Shown here: positions 1-8,336 of the stretch, one piece after another | How positions within the stretch are numbered: the stretch's first letter is position 1 | Layout: every line of letters begins with the position of its first letter | Assembly (NCBI GenBank): GCA_905182125.1 | Contig: CAJJAV010000030.1 | Location: 1-46,824, forward strand | DNA length: 46,824 bases | Direction of reading: 5' to 3' | DNA from: an uncultured Candidatus Poseidoniales archaeon | GTDB taxonomy: Archaea > Thermoplasmatota > Poseidoniia > Poseidoniales > Poseidoniaceae | The notes under the pieces: model-generated | Told to the model about the DNA's origin: nothing | Database searches by the model: none | What the model saw: only the letters and a program-made list of their open reading frames with translations | Program-made: the position numbers and the translations under genes

Positions 1-2154
1 CAATCAGGCGATTCAACGCTTGCTGCCGGCCCGGACAACACCAACGAGACCCTCTATGGTTGCCCAGACAGAGACAACGATGGCTACGACGACCAATCAG
101 ATCCTTGCCCAACACAGTACGGTGACAGCTGGGTCGACGAACTTGGTTGCGCAGATGACGATGGTGATGGCATCAGCAACAAAGCAGATCCGCTGACCGA
201 CAACGCAACAGCCAATCCTGAAGATTGGGACGGCGACGGCTACCTCGACCACGCTGCTGATGGAAACAACACCGATCAATTCCCTAACGACCCAACACAA
301 TGGGTCGACGGCGATGGCGATGGTTATGGTGACAACCAAGACGGAAACAACGCCGATGCCTTTGTCGATGAAGCCTCACAATGGAGCGACATTGATGGCG
401 ACGGCTATGGCGACAATCAAGAAGCCTGGGCTTACGAGCCTGATGGTTGCATCTACGATGCAGGCAACAGCACAGCAGACCGCTTAGGTTGCATCGACTC
501 CGATAGCGACAGTTACAGCGATGCTTCCTCGACCTGGTTGGCTCATCCGTTTGGATTGGCAGATAGCCACCCCTACGAACCCACCCAATGGGAAGACGCA
601 GACCAAGACGGCTGCGGCGACAACACAGACGGTGTGAACGGTGACGAATTCCCTACCTTGCCAACTCAGTGCAGCGATGCAGACGGTGACGGCTATGGTG
701 ACAATCCATTTGGCGTCCTTGCGGACGAATTCCCGAACGATGCAAATGAATCGACAGACACTGATGGTGACGGCTATGGCGACAATTCAGACGCCTTCCT
801 ACTTGATGGAACTCAATGGGAAGATGCAGATGAAGACGGCTATGGCGATAACGCAGGTGGACGAAACCCAGATGCTTTCCCCGCAGATAGCGAACAGTGG
901 GTGGACAGCGATGGTGATGGCTATGGTGACAACAGCGATGTCGAAAATGGCGATCAATTCCCGAAGGACCGATACCAGTGGAACGACACCGATGGTGATG
1001 GCTGGGGCGATGCTCCATACAGTTTGACCACAGACGCCTTCATCAACGACCCTGAACAATGGCAAGACCGTGACGGAGACGGCTATGGAGACAACGGAGT
1101 GGTTGAAGGCGGCGACGACTTGCCTGACAATCCGACTCAATGGCAAGACAGAGACGGCGATGGATTTGGTGACGATCCCACAGGGACAGATCCGGATGAA
1201 TTCCCCGATGACGAACTCCAGTGGTTTGACGCCGATGGCGATGGGTTGGGCGACAACGAAGTTGGGCTCAATGCTGACGTCTGCCTCGATCCTGAAAGCC
1301 AGGAAGAGCGGTTGTGCACACATGACTTTGACAACGATGGTTACGATGATGATGAGGACGAGTTCCCACAAGAACCTACACAATGGTCCGATGCTGACGG
1401 CGATGGCCGCGGTGACAACATGGAAGGCGACACGCCTGACAAGTGCACCGATAAGCAGACAGGATTGTTCCGAGATTGTACCCTTGATTACGACAACGAT
1501 GGCTACTTCGATCCACTGAACTACGAACTCGATCGTGATGGTTTCATCACCCTCGAATCGTTGCAAGATTACGATGGTGACGGCATTGTCGATGAAGATC
1601 AATTCCCCGGAGATGCTTCCGAGTGGGTCGACTTTGACGGCGACCACAGCGGCGATAACGGCGACGGCGATGATGACAACGACGGAACCCCTGACGTTGA
1701 GGAATTGATTGCCGGTACCGATGCGTACAGCAGTGCTGATTTCCCAGTCGAACCATTCTCTGTGAGCATCCCGGTGCTGAACATCGGCCTCGACTCTTGG
1801 GATTTGTTGACCTTGGCCATTGGTATGCCGAGCATCATCTACCTTGCGTTCTCCTTTGTTCTTCGAGACCGACGCACTGAGGAATTCGCCGAATCGATCG
1901 CAGTTGCCGAATCAGAAGAAGAACTTCACAACATCAGCCTTGGTTATGAGCGAGCATTGCAGATGCGCTTGATTGCAACCCACCAAGGGTTCCGTCTCGA
2001 ACGCATGCGTTCCAAGCGAGAGAACATGTTGGAGTACGACATCGTTGAGGAGCATAATGCAGCCGCTGACGAACATAGCAACAAGCAGCCAGTGGAATTA
2101 CCGGTAGCTGCTAGCGATGAAGCACCTGAAGAACACGACGCCGATGAGGAATGA
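1..2154 (+). CDS. Surface protein with thrombospondin type-3-like calcium repeats (5' partial)
   Basis: The frame is open from base 1, so the N-terminus lies outside the window; at least 717 residues are present. About 20 short Asp/Gly-rich units of the form DxDGDGYGDN recur every 25-35 residues, often flanked by an FP..xxQW..D pattern. They resemble thrombospondin type-3 or dockerin-like calcium loops. A single hydrophobic segment at about 1785-1860 is followed by basic residues (RDRR) and a roughly 95-residue charged, helical tail. The topology is therefore a large calcium-loaded extracellular part, one membrane anchor and a cytoplasmic tail. Cell adhesion or envelope structure is an inference; no enzymatic domain is seen. 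The TTG near 538 is internal and not a real start. The next gene is convergent, 8 bases away. Confidence 0.85.
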   Translation, partial: QSGDSTLAAGPDNTNETLYGCPDRDNDGYDDQSDPCPTQYGDSWVDELGCADDDGDGISNKADPLTDNATANPEDWDGDGYLDHAADGNNTDQFPNDPTQWVDGDGDGYGDNQDGNNADAFVDEASQWSDIDGDGYGDNQEAWAYEPDGCIYDAGNSTADRLGCIDSDSDSYSDASSTWLAHPFGLADSHPYEPTQWEDADQDGCGDNTDGVNGDEFPTLPTQCSDADGDGYGDNPFGVLADEFPNDANESTDTDGDGYGDNSDAFLLDGTQWEDADEDGYGDNAGGRNPDAFPADSEQWVDSDGDGYGDNSDVENGDQFPKDRYQWNDTDGDGWGDAPYSLTTDAFINDPEQWQDRDGDGYGDNGVVEGGDDLPDNPTQWQDRDGDGFGDDPTGTDPDEFPDDELQWFDADGDGLGDNEVGLNADVCLDPESQEERLCTHDFDNDGYDDDEDEFPQEPTQWSDADGDGRGDNMEGDTPDKCTDKQTGLFRDCTLDYDNDGYFDPLNYELDRDGFITLESLQDYDGDGIVDEDQFPGDASEWVDFDGDHSGDNGDGDDDNDGTPDVEELIAGTDAYSSADFPVEPFSVSIPVLNIGLDSWDLLTLAIGMPSIIYLAFSFVLRDRRTEEFAESIAVAESEEELHNISLGYERALQMRLIATHQGFRLERMRSKRENMLEYDIVEEHNAAADEHSNKQPVELPVAASDEAPEEHDADEE

Positions 2155-2162
2155 GCAGGCGG

Positions 2163-2789
2163 TCAACGACCAAGAGGCGTCCGCCAGGGCCCCTCTTCGT
2201 CAATGTCTACGTCTTCTTCAGGCATACCTGCACGCAAGGGTTTGAATGGACTCTTTTCGGGCTGTTCGGGCTTGCTTGCGTTTCGCTTAGCGAGGTAGGC
2301 CCCGCCTTTCTGACGAACCAACACTTCGCCAAAAGCGATGGCGAAAAGCATCACGGAGAGCAATAAATGGCCTTCAAAGCGGTATGATTCGAACGGTTGA
2401 ATTTGCAAAACCTGATTGGTGATGATTCCGGAATCGACGGTTGTCTCCACCGTGTATGCCCCCGGCATGAGGTCTCCACTCCAATCTGGCGCTTCATCGG
2501 AGAGCATCCCGCTCCATTCTGCAACCACAGAATCCGATGCATCGCGAATGGTCCAAGAGACGTTGCCTTCATCGACGGATGCGCCAATGAAGGCGACTTC
2601 AAAAACGGCAGGCATAGCCTTGTCTTGTCCAAACACTGCACTCAACTCAACAGTGCGGGTTTCAATGGCGTGATCCTCGTCGTTGATTTCGTAAGGAGCA
2701 CTGCCACCCGCAACGCTCATCCATAGCGCATTCAAGACCAACAAAGCAACTGGCCATAACACCAGATTGACGATTCGTTTCCGCTTCAT
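2163..2789 (-). CDS. Membrane-anchored protein of unknown function
   Basis: This 208-residue product starts with a basic tip (MKRKR) and a hydrophobic segment (about residues 8-27) that is a signal anchor. An acidic domain of roughly 110 residues follows and looks beta-rich (alternating pattern, WTIRD, YTVETTV). A second hydrophobic segment lies at about 140-158, then a charged cytoplasmic tail rich in K, E and P. The middle domain is probably outside the cell between two membrane helices. I do not recognise a family. The gene lies 44 bases downstream of the pterin kinase gene on the same strand, so the two may be co-transcribed, and its stop nearly touches that of the preceding surface protein. 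Confidence 0.7.
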   Translation of the reverse strand: MKRKRIVNLVLWPVALLVLNALWMSVAGGSAPYEINDEDHAIETRTVELSAVFGQDKAMPAVFEVAFIGASVDEGNVSWTIRDASDSVVAEWSGMLSDEAPDWSGDLMPGAYTVETTVDSGIITNQVLQIQPFESYRFEGHLLLSVMLFAIAFGEVLVRQKGGAYLAKRNASKPEQPEKSPFKPLRAGMPEEDVDIDEEGPWRTPLGR

Positions 2790-2833
2790 AGTAAAATTTG
2801 TTTCGTCCTCTTGCTTTTGATGGTATGTATTCT

Positions 2834-3562
2834 TTACTTGGCAACCGCATCATCAAGGCCAACCGATGTTAAAATACGGTTCATCCAGACCAATTTCTCC
2901 AATTTCCGCTCTGCTACAGTGGTGGCCGACCAGATCCCTACCCTGTTTAATGCAAAGCCTACCAGGCGGATATTTTCCTTTGCAACGCCCATGGCCAAAG
3001 CAAAGCACACGGCTCGATCTCCGTCAGTAAAACCGCCAAAGTTGTGAGCGTTTGACAGCACTTCAGGCGTTTGATGTGTGAGAATTAGCCGAGGAGGCGT
3101 GGGGCACTGCGACCAGGTGTTCAGGCATTCCACCCATCGAACTGAGTTATCACCGTGAGCATGAACGATCATCACTGTTCCTTGTTCAGCAGCGCCATTG
3201 AGATGCACGCCACCATCAAAGTCCGAGACCACGCACGCCAGTTTCGAGCGGTCCGAAAGTGCGCCAACCGAGCCATCAGCCGCAATGATCAGCCGGCCAT
3301 CCATGTCGATAGATTCAACTTCAGACTCGGTGATGGCAGCCCCGAGAACAACGACTTCTTTCGCAGCAAGCAACGCCGCGCGAAGTTGATCAAGCGTTAG
3401 GTTTCGTTCTGAGTTGCGCCATGAAGGGATCATAGCGGCATGATTTGCAACGCAAGCGACCATGGCCTCTGCACTTGTTCGGTCACTGGCAACCGACCAC
3501 TCAAAGGCTGCTCGGACTTCACTTTGAACATCGATGAGGCTCTGATGAAACGCCTCGTGCAT
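2834..3562 (-). CDS. mptE: 6-hydroxymethylpterin diphosphokinase MptE-like
   Basis: The product matches the archaeal MptE family (DUF115/COG1634), which transfers pyrophosphate from ATP to 6-hydroxymethyl-7,8-dihydropterin on the route to folate or methanopterin. Seen in the sequence are the nucleotide-binding strand VVVLGA, the AADGSV motif, the VVSDFDGG motif and the characteristic HAHGDN. These are followed by the C-terminal NFGGFTDGDRAVCFA segment, typical of the family. I chose the ATG at 3562 (242 residues) because the following HEAFHQSLIDV helix looks like the family N-terminus and a GGTGGGAG stretch precedes it. An upstream ATG at 3595 would add 11 residues. The gene is divergent from priL, with a TATA-like element between them. 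Confidence 0.82.
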   Translation of the reverse strand: MHEAFHQSLIDVQSEVRAAFEWSVASDRTSAEAMVACVANHAAMIPSWRNSERNLTLDQLRAALLAAKEVVVLGAAITESEVESIDMDGRLIIAADGSVGALSDRSKLACVVSDFDGGVHLNGAAEQGTVMIVHAHGDNSVRWVECLNTWSQCPTPPRLILTHQTPEVLSNAHNFGGFTDGDRAVCFALAMGVAKENIRLVGFALNRVGIWSATTVAERKLEKLVWMNRILTSVGLDDAVAK

Positions 3563-3605
3563 GCCCTTTGCTCCCACCCCGCCCTCATCAATCATCCGTT
3601 GAAGT

Positions 3606-3613
3606 TCTTATGC
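3606..3613 (+). promoter_or_regulatory. TATA-like element upstream of priL
   Basis: The sequence TCTTATG lies about 26 bases before the priL ATG at 3636. This spacing would give a leaderless or nearly leaderless transcript. The same AT-rich core, read on the other strand as GCATAAGA, could also serve the divergent mptE gene. This is inferred from spacing only. Confidence 0.45.
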
Positions 3614-3635
3614 GGTCGTTGCGCGTGGGTAAGTC

Positions 3636-4880
3636 ATGCCCGTCCCAAGGTCCCTCCCGGAACTTGACGATGAGGTGACGTTCGCCCGCTACCCGTTCCT
3701 GCCTCAGGCCAGCGATTGGATTCGCTCCATGGCGGTCGAACATGGCATCGATTTGGACGAACTTCTGGACGGTTCATGGATGGAAAAGGCGCGTTCGAGA
3801 GCGAGGATTCGCCTTATCGATTCCATTCAGTCCAAAGAAGGCGTCGAAGTGGTTGGCGGCGATTTGTTCACCGAAGAAGGCAGAATTGTTGAGGCTTTTT
3901 CGTTCTATTACGCTCGCCTTGTTGTCTGTGCTTCAGAAGACGAACGCTTGATTGCACGCTGGGCCCAAGCAGAGGCCGCTCGGGCTGAACAAATTCTGAT
4001 CAAGGACACAAAAAACATCGAAGACATCGCCCGCAGTTACATCAGCGAACTCGAGCGCAAGGAAGGCAAAGGCGGTATGCAAGCGGCCATGAGCATCGGC
4101 TCTGGCACCGGTGACATGCGGTCCATGCGCCAATCTCAATCGGGCCCGGTGTGGAATGTTGGGCTCAGTGACTTCATCGAGATTTGCCCTAAAATTACTG
4201 GAGCACGATGGCGATTGCCCAATTGCGATGTCAACAAAGGATGGGTGACGCTGTTCGACGAACCAACCTACGGATCTTCAGCAAAACTCGCTCGTTTGCT
4301 TCGTGAACGCATCAAACGAGGTGTTGAACAAGATGCTTTGGAGAAGATGGCAGAAATCACCACCGACTTGGCCATCCGATTGGCAGAACCAGTCGGCATG
4401 GTCCGCAACCTGATGTCAAATCAAGCAAGTGAAGCCATCGCGCTGGTTGGGGCGGACGAATCAGATTGGCCTCCATGCATGCGAAAGGCGGCCTCAGACC
4501 TTGCAATGGGGGTCAACCTCAACCACTTCGGCCGTCTGTTTTTGGCCTCGATGTCCGCTGTGCTCGCCCTTCCAAAAGAATCGTGTGTGAACTTTTTCCG
4601 CAGCGCACCAGATTTCAGCGAGAGCACCACGGGCTACCAAGTTGACCACGTTTACCAGCATGGCTACACTCCTTCGAGCTGTGGTAAATTGAAAATCAAC
4701 CACAATTGTCCAGTTTTGCCGGGCGACGACCGATTGTGCGACCAGCCCTGGCTCGACCACCCTCTCAAGTACATACGGGCCACTCAGCGTTGGAAGGCTC
4801 GAACCCAAAGCACACAACCCGTTGCACAACCAACGCCAGCGGCCCAACCAGAACAGGAACCACCACCGCCTCAAGAATAA
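3636..4880 (+). CDS. priL: DNA primase large subunit PriL
   Basis: This 414-residue protein is the regulatory, iron-sulfur subunit of archaeal/eukaryotic primase, which works with PriS to make RNA primers. The N-terminal helical region starts with the family-like FARYPFLPQASDWI. The C-terminal domain carries four cysteines in the expected order: C281 (PPCM), C349 (YTPSSCG), C358 (HNCP) and C368 (RLCDQP), which are the likely 4Fe-4S ligands. The YQVDHVYQHGYTPSSC segment is the family hallmark. The tail after residue about 390 is low-complexity Gln/Pro and probably disordered. Start at 3636 is supported by the upstream TATA-like spacing. The catalytic subunit gene is not in the window. Confidence 0.93.
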   Translation: MPVPRSLPELDDEVTFARYPFLPQASDWIRSMAVEHGIDLDELLDGSWMEKARSRARIRLIDSIQSKEGVEVVGGDLFTEEGRIVEAFSFYYARLVVCASEDERLIARWAQAEAARAEQILIKDTKNIEDIARSYISELERKEGKGGMQAAMSIGSGTGDMRSMRQSQSGPVWNVGLSDFIEICPKITGARWRLPNCDVNKGWVTLFDEPTYGSSAKLARLLRERIKRGVEQDALEKMAEITTDLAIRLAEPVGMVRNLMSNQASEAIALVGADESDWPPCMRKAASDLAMGVNLNHFGRLFLASMSAVLALPKESCVNFFRSAPDFSESTTGYQVDHVYQHGYTPSSCGKLKINHNCPVLPGDDRLCDQPWLDHPLKYIRATQRWKARTQSTQPVAQPTPAAQPEQEPPPPQE

Positions 4881-4970
4881 CCTTCAGCGAACGCCTTGAT
4901 GTTCGGGGTTTCGCGCGAAGCATTTGAATTGGGTGAACACTTAGGTCAACATGACCACCGGGGATTTTTA

Positions 4971-6089
4971 ATGGTACGAACACTCGTTTTGACAGTTGAC
5001 CGAGACAACGATCTTGGGATCAAAACAGCGATTCGAGGTCCCGTCATTGGACGGCGTCAAGTGCTCACAGCGGCGCTGAAACTCGGTATTGCCGATCCAG
5101 AAGAAAGCGACACGAACGCCATGCTTGGCGCTCTGTCACAACACGACAAGATCCTCGGAGAGAAATCAGATGAAGATGAAGTTGAAATCGCCATTCTTAC
5201 CGGTGACGAAAAAGTCGGTCTCCGCTCTGACCGTGCTGTTGCAGCACAACTCGAAGAGGTCGTGGCCCAATTCCAACCCGATAAGGCCATCCTTGTTACC
5301 GATGGAGCAGAAGACGAATCCGTGCTTCCAATCATCCAATCTCAGGTGCGAATCGACCACGTGCAAAAGATCATTGTCAAGCAATCGAAGGGCATTGAAG
5401 GGACCTACTACTACATCGTCAAAGCCCTAGAAGATCCAAAATGGCGAGCGAAAATTATGATTCCGTTCGGGCTCGTACTTGCTGTGTTCGGGCTTGGAAT
5501 CATGCTGCCGAACGAAATAGGCGGCCTTCTGATCGGTGGCTTGCCGATGGTGACAGGGCTCTACATTCTGAGCAAGGGTGCCGGTATCGAAACCACGGTA
5601 AACAAAGTCATTCAAGAGATGCGAGAGAACGCAGACGCTGCAATGTTTTCATCGCTTTTGTGGACTGCTACCCTGTTCAGTGCCATCTTTGCAGTAGCAG
5701 AAGGCTGGAGAGAGTACACCGCTCTTGCTGATGATTTCTCTCAATCTGTCGTCTGGCTTGAAGCGGTTCACAAAGCACTGGCTTGGATTGTGATTGCTTT
5801 CCTCACCTCGACGGCTGGATTCATGCTTCTTCGACTCAAGCGCGGTTCCTTTTCTGGTCGACTGATCGTGCTCGGTATCTTTGGAATGGTCGTTTATTCC
5901 TTTGTCGATAAGGCACTTGAAATCGCCACAGATGTGCTTGGCGGTACGGCTTATGAATTCAGCGTTCAGAAGGTCTTAGAGGATTTGACAAACCCATTGA
6001 TTTGGGTTGTTGTCCTTTGGATGACCATGACCATCGTTCGCTCTCTTCAGGCCAAGCAGGCCCAAGCCGAGCGGTATTGGGGCATTTGA
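4971..6089 (+). CDS. DUF373 family membrane protein
   Basis: The N-terminus (MVRTLVLTVDRDNDLGIKT) matches the archaeal DUF373/COG2237 family. The roughly 170-residue soluble N-terminal domain contains ILTGDEKVG and ILVTDGAEDE, with an alpha/beta layout. The second half has about five or six hydrophobic segments (from about residue 165 to the end), so the protein is membrane-embedded. I chose the ATG at 4971 rather than the upstream ATG at 4896 because family members begin with this RTLVL..DRDNDLG segment. The function is not established; DUF373 proteins are widespread in Archaea. It follows priL by 90 bases on the same strand and meets the CBS gene stop to stop. Confidence 0.85.
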   Translation: MVRTLVLTVDRDNDLGIKTAIRGPVIGRRQVLTAALKLGIADPEESDTNAMLGALSQHDKILGEKSDEDEVEIAILTGDEKVGLRSDRAVAAQLEEVVAQFQPDKAILVTDGAEDESVLPIIQSQVRIDHVQKIIVKQSKGIEGTYYYIVKALEDPKWRAKIMIPFGLVLAVFGLGIMLPNEIGGLLIGGLPMVTGLYILSKGAGIETTVNKVIQEMRENADAAMFSSLLWTATLFSAIFAVAEGWREYTALADDFSQSVVWLEAVHKALAWIVIAFLTSTAGFMLLRLKRGSFSGRLIVLGIFGMVVYSFVDKALEIATDVLGGTAYEFSVQKVLEDLTNPLIWVVVLWMTMTIVRSLQAKQAQAERYWGI

Positions 6090-6572
6090 TCACAGGATGA
6101 ACTTCGGCATGTGCCGAGCCATCGTGTTGTGTCCAACAACGCCCACCAGAGCGCCTTCCTTGTTGACAACACCAATCTGGTTGAGATCGTGAGTCAGCAT
6201 CAACGCTCCTGCTTTGAGCAAGGGCGTGGTCTGTGTGACGGTGATTGGTGGAAGGTTGACCAACTGACGTGCAGGGATGCCATGCATCCAAGCGATGTCA
6301 CGGTTGACCTTTTTCCTGGCTATGATTTTCAAAACATCAACTGCATGGATACGACCTTCAGGCGCGCCTTCTTGATCGATGACAAACACGTGGTCCCAGT
6401 TGTTTGCGGTTAGGTCGTCGATGACATCGGTCATCGAAGCATCGTGCCACACCCAGTGTGCCTCAAGCATGGTCTCTCCACATGAGATCGTCCGTGCGGT
6501 CTCTGCGCGTTGCTTTGGTGACATTCTGGCCATGACGTCTCGCGTCAGTTTTCGGGGCTTGAGTTGAGGCAT
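6090..6572 (-). CDS. CBS-domain pair protein
   Basis: This 160-residue protein contains two tandem CBS domains. The first includes the AHWVWHDASMTDVIDDLTANNWDH helix-strand unit, then FVIDQEGAPEGRIHAVDVLKI. The second includes PPITVTQTTPLLKAGALML and IGVVNKEGALVGVVGHNTMA. CBS pairs usually bind adenosyl ligands and regulate partner proteins; no catalytic domain is fused here, so the partner is unknown. I chose the start at 6572 because AGAGGG lies at good Shine-Dalgarno distance upstream. In-frame ATGs at 6638 and 6725 would extend it to 182 or 211 residues. Its stop codon abuts that of the DUF373 gene with no spacer. Confidence 0.78.
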   Translation of the reverse strand: MPQLKPRKLTRDVMARMSPKQRAETARTISCGETMLEAHWVWHDASMTDVIDDLTANNWDHVFVIDQEGAPEGRIHAVDVLKIIARKKVNRDIAWMHGIPARQLVNLPPITVTQTTPLLKAGALMLTHDLNQIGVVNKEGALVGVVGHNTMARHMPKFIL

Positions 6573-6686
6573 TGAGGTCCCTCTGTTGGTTCCGGGGCGC
6601 ACGCACTTCTCTTTCAAGGCTTTCGGCGACATGAGAACTTCCACATCTAAGATTGGTGGTTCCGGATACCGGCAAACCCCCGACAC

Positions 6687-6694
6687 AATATAAG
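6687..6694. promoter_or_regulatory. Shared TATA-like element between CBS gene and zinc-ribbon gene
   Basis: AATATAAG is nearly symmetric and sits between two divergent genes. To the right it would start transcription near 6715, giving a short leader before the ATG at 6731. To the left it could drive the CBS-domain gene with a longer leader. This is inferred from sequence and spacing. Confidence 0.4.
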
Positions 6695-6730
6695 TGAAGA
6701 GTGAAGAATGATGGCAATTCACCATTCACC

Positions 6731-7126
6731 ATGACTGATGTACCCGCTGTCGTTTTTCAGACCCTTGCTCGCCTGAGTGGGTATGACAGAATCCTTGAAA
6801 TTGATAAGGTTTCAAAGCAATACGGCGTCACAAGCGAATGGATCGAACAGCACCTCGGATCAAACCAGCCCGCTTCCAGCGCCGACCCCTCGACTTTTGC
6901 GCCTTCGAGCAAGAACACGCCAGACCCCCCAACAGCTCAAAACGCCGCTGAAAAGAGGAGTTTCCGGTTTGCTTATGATCCGTCAAGTCAAGCCGCCGAG
7001 CGCCGAAAAAGTGTCGAACAAGCAATCCTTTGCCCATCCTGTGGTGTGACCCTTGGAATCCCATCGATCCGTCCAATCAAAGTCACCTGCCCACAATGCC
7101 TCCAAGAGTCGACCTTCCAAGCATGA
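6731..7126 (+). CDS. Small protein with C-terminal zinc ribbon
   Basis: The 131-residue product begins MTDVPAVVFQTLARLSGY and has an N-terminal helical part resembling a helix-turn-helix (DRILEIDKVSKQYGVTSEWIEQHLG). A Ser/Pro-rich linker follows. It ends in a CPSCG ... CPQC pair (CxxC-x18-CxxC) typical of a zinc ribbon. The arrangement suggests a nucleic-acid or protein-binding regulator, but I do not recognise a family. A GTG at 6701 is an alternative start. The ATG at 6731 fits the TATA-like element at 6687 and overlaps the stop of a tiny upstream reading frame (6708-6734). Confidence 0.65.
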   Translation: MTDVPAVVFQTLARLSGYDRILEIDKVSKQYGVTSEWIEQHLGSNQPASSADPSTFAPSSKNTPDPPTAQNAAEKRSFRFAYDPSSQAAERRKSVEQAILCPSCGVTLGIPSIRPIKVTCPQCLQESTFQA

Positions 7127-7134
7127 GCGTTGAA

Positions 7135-7142
7135 TTGATACA
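7135..7142 (+). promoter_or_regulatory. TATA-like element for the 7164 gene
   Basis: TTGATACA is centred about 25 bases before the ATG at 7164, which would give a leaderless transcript starting at or next to the start codon. This is inferred from spacing. Confidence 0.4.
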
Positions 7143-7163
7143 GCCCGGGCTTTAGGCGACATC

Positions 7164-7973
7164 ATGCGCGACAGTTCTCCTCGACTTTGGCCCTATGCGC
7201 CATCCAATTCTCCAGTCGCCCTACCAGAACACCCGTTGTTCTATTCGTCCTCTGCATTGTGTGATCTGACACCCCCTGCTGATGCGCCCGCGGGGCCTTT
7301 GTCAGGAGCAGACCTGCAATCCTACTGCTCCGCTTTCACCAGCCCAGAGGGAACCGTAGACGAACTTCTAGCCGCTCATGACGCTCCACCAATGAGCGAA
7401 CGCCGCCCGTTTCTCTTGCTCGGAGAACTTGCCAACCCATACCGGCTGCAAGACATCCGAATGGGGCCTTTGCCGATCTTCACGGTTCGTTTAACCGACC
7501 TTTGCCGAACCTACGCCGATGGCCTTGATTCCCGTGACACATACCCGGGCGTCCATCACATCACAGTCGCTCGAACCCATGGCTGGTGGGAAAAAACCCA
7601 CATGACGATGGCGACAGTGGAGCAAATGAAAGCAATGATCACGTGGCTGGACAACGACCGTTTAGGGACCTGGAAACCGGTTAAACCAGCAGAGGGTGCG
7701 CTACATTTTGAATTTGAACCAATCATGGCCCCGGCCCATGCCGAAATCGTGTGGGATGGAGAAAATGAGAACATTGAACGCGAAGCCCCGCCCGTGACCG
7801 CACCCGAAGTTGTCATTGGCCAAGTGATGGTTCCGATTCACATCCGACATGGCTGCTACGATAACAGGGGTCGTCTTGCTCGAACAGCGCACTTACCACA
7901 ACGCCAATTCCACCAAGATATGTTCCGCAGAGGGTCGTCTATGAAGTGGAACACGGTCCTAAAAATCCTCTGA
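7164..7973 (+). CDS. Hypothetical soluble protein
   Basis: This 269-residue product has no signal peptide and no membrane segment. It is Pro/His/Trp-rich, with a central conserved-looking stretch (RRPFLLLGELANPYRLQDIR, then LPIFTVRLTDLCRTYADGLDS) and a histidine-containing segment (GVHHITVARTHGWWEKTHMT). The C-terminus is basic and ends in VLKIL. I do not recognise the family. The coding sequence is credible because of its length, an upstream TATA-like element at the leaderless distance and a codon pattern like its neighbours. It stands alone between a zinc-ribbon gene and a small helix-turn-helix gene on the same strand. Confidence 0.6.
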   Translation: MRDSSPRLWPYAPSNSPVALPEHPLFYSSSALCDLTPPADAPAGPLSGADLQSYCSAFTSPEGTVDELLAAHDAPPMSERRPFLLLGELANPYRLQDIRMGPLPIFTVRLTDLCRTYADGLDSRDTYPGVHHITVARTHGWWEKTHMTMATVEQMKAMITWLDNDRLGTWKPVKPAEGALHFEFEPIMAPAHAEIVWDGENENIEREAPPVTAPEVVIGQVMVPIHIRHGCYDNRGRLARTAHLPQRQFHQDMFRRGSSMKWNTVLKIL

Positions 7974-8006
7974 AACACGGGCGCCCACGGACCACCCATC
8001 AACATT

Positions 8007-8014
8007 TGATATAC
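8007..8014 (+). promoter_or_regulatory. TATA-like element for the small HTH gene
   Basis: TGATATAC is centred about 24 bases before the ATG at 8034. The ATG at 8025 would lie upstream of the predicted transcription start, so the element argues for the start at 8034. This is inferred from spacing. Confidence 0.45.
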
Positions 8015-8033
8015 GCTGAGAACGATGTATATT

Positions 8034-8294
8034 ATGAGAAAGATGAAGGGAAACGGGACGCAAAAAGAAGCACGGCTTGCACGACTGAAGAATGAAATTG
8101 TGGAATACGTTGCCACGCAACCGAGTTGTTCGGCTGCTGACATCGTCCACCACCTGTCAAATGAACGACGCATGAGGAACCATGGACTTACCGCGCGCAA
8201 GGTGGGGTTCTTCATCCCGCGTTACCTTTCCGATTTCATTGCGTTCACACTCGATCATTCCACAGGGAAGCGAATGTACCACATTGCGGCGTGA
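8034..8294 (+). CDS. Small winged-helix-like protein
   Basis: This 86-residue protein is basic at its N-terminus (MRKMKGNGTQKEARLARLKNE). It then shows a helix-turn-helix-like pattern: EIVEYVATQPSCSAADIVHHL, a basic turn (NERRMRNHGLTARKVGFFI) and a C-terminal beta-like end (DFIAFTLDHSTGKRMYHIA). This resembles a minimal winged helix and suggests DNA binding, but it is not assigned to a known family. ATGs at 8025 and 8043 are alternatives; 8034 fits the upstream TATA-like element best. Its stop codon is followed directly by the upstream region of the acyltransferase gene, so the two could be co-transcribed. Confidence 0.6.
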   Translation: MRKMKGNGTQKEARLARLKNEIVEYVATQPSCSAADIVHHLSNERRMRNHGLTARKVGFFIPRYLSDFIAFTLDHSTGKRMYHIAA

Positions 8295-8336
8295 GTGCAG
8301 CGCTACATTCATGCGAACGGGGTTCATGGCCCATGT

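Noticed and set aside
799-1647. Long open frame on the minus strand (282 codons) across the calcium-repeat gene
   Set aside because: It is a shadow of the repetitive, Asp-rich plus-strand gene; its product is a low-complexity Ile/Val-rich string with no domain.
1-1700. Regularly spaced DNA repeats that could suggest a CRISPR array
   Set aside because: The repeats are in frame, encode calcium-loop units, vary in length and sequence, and have no constant repeat with unique spacers.
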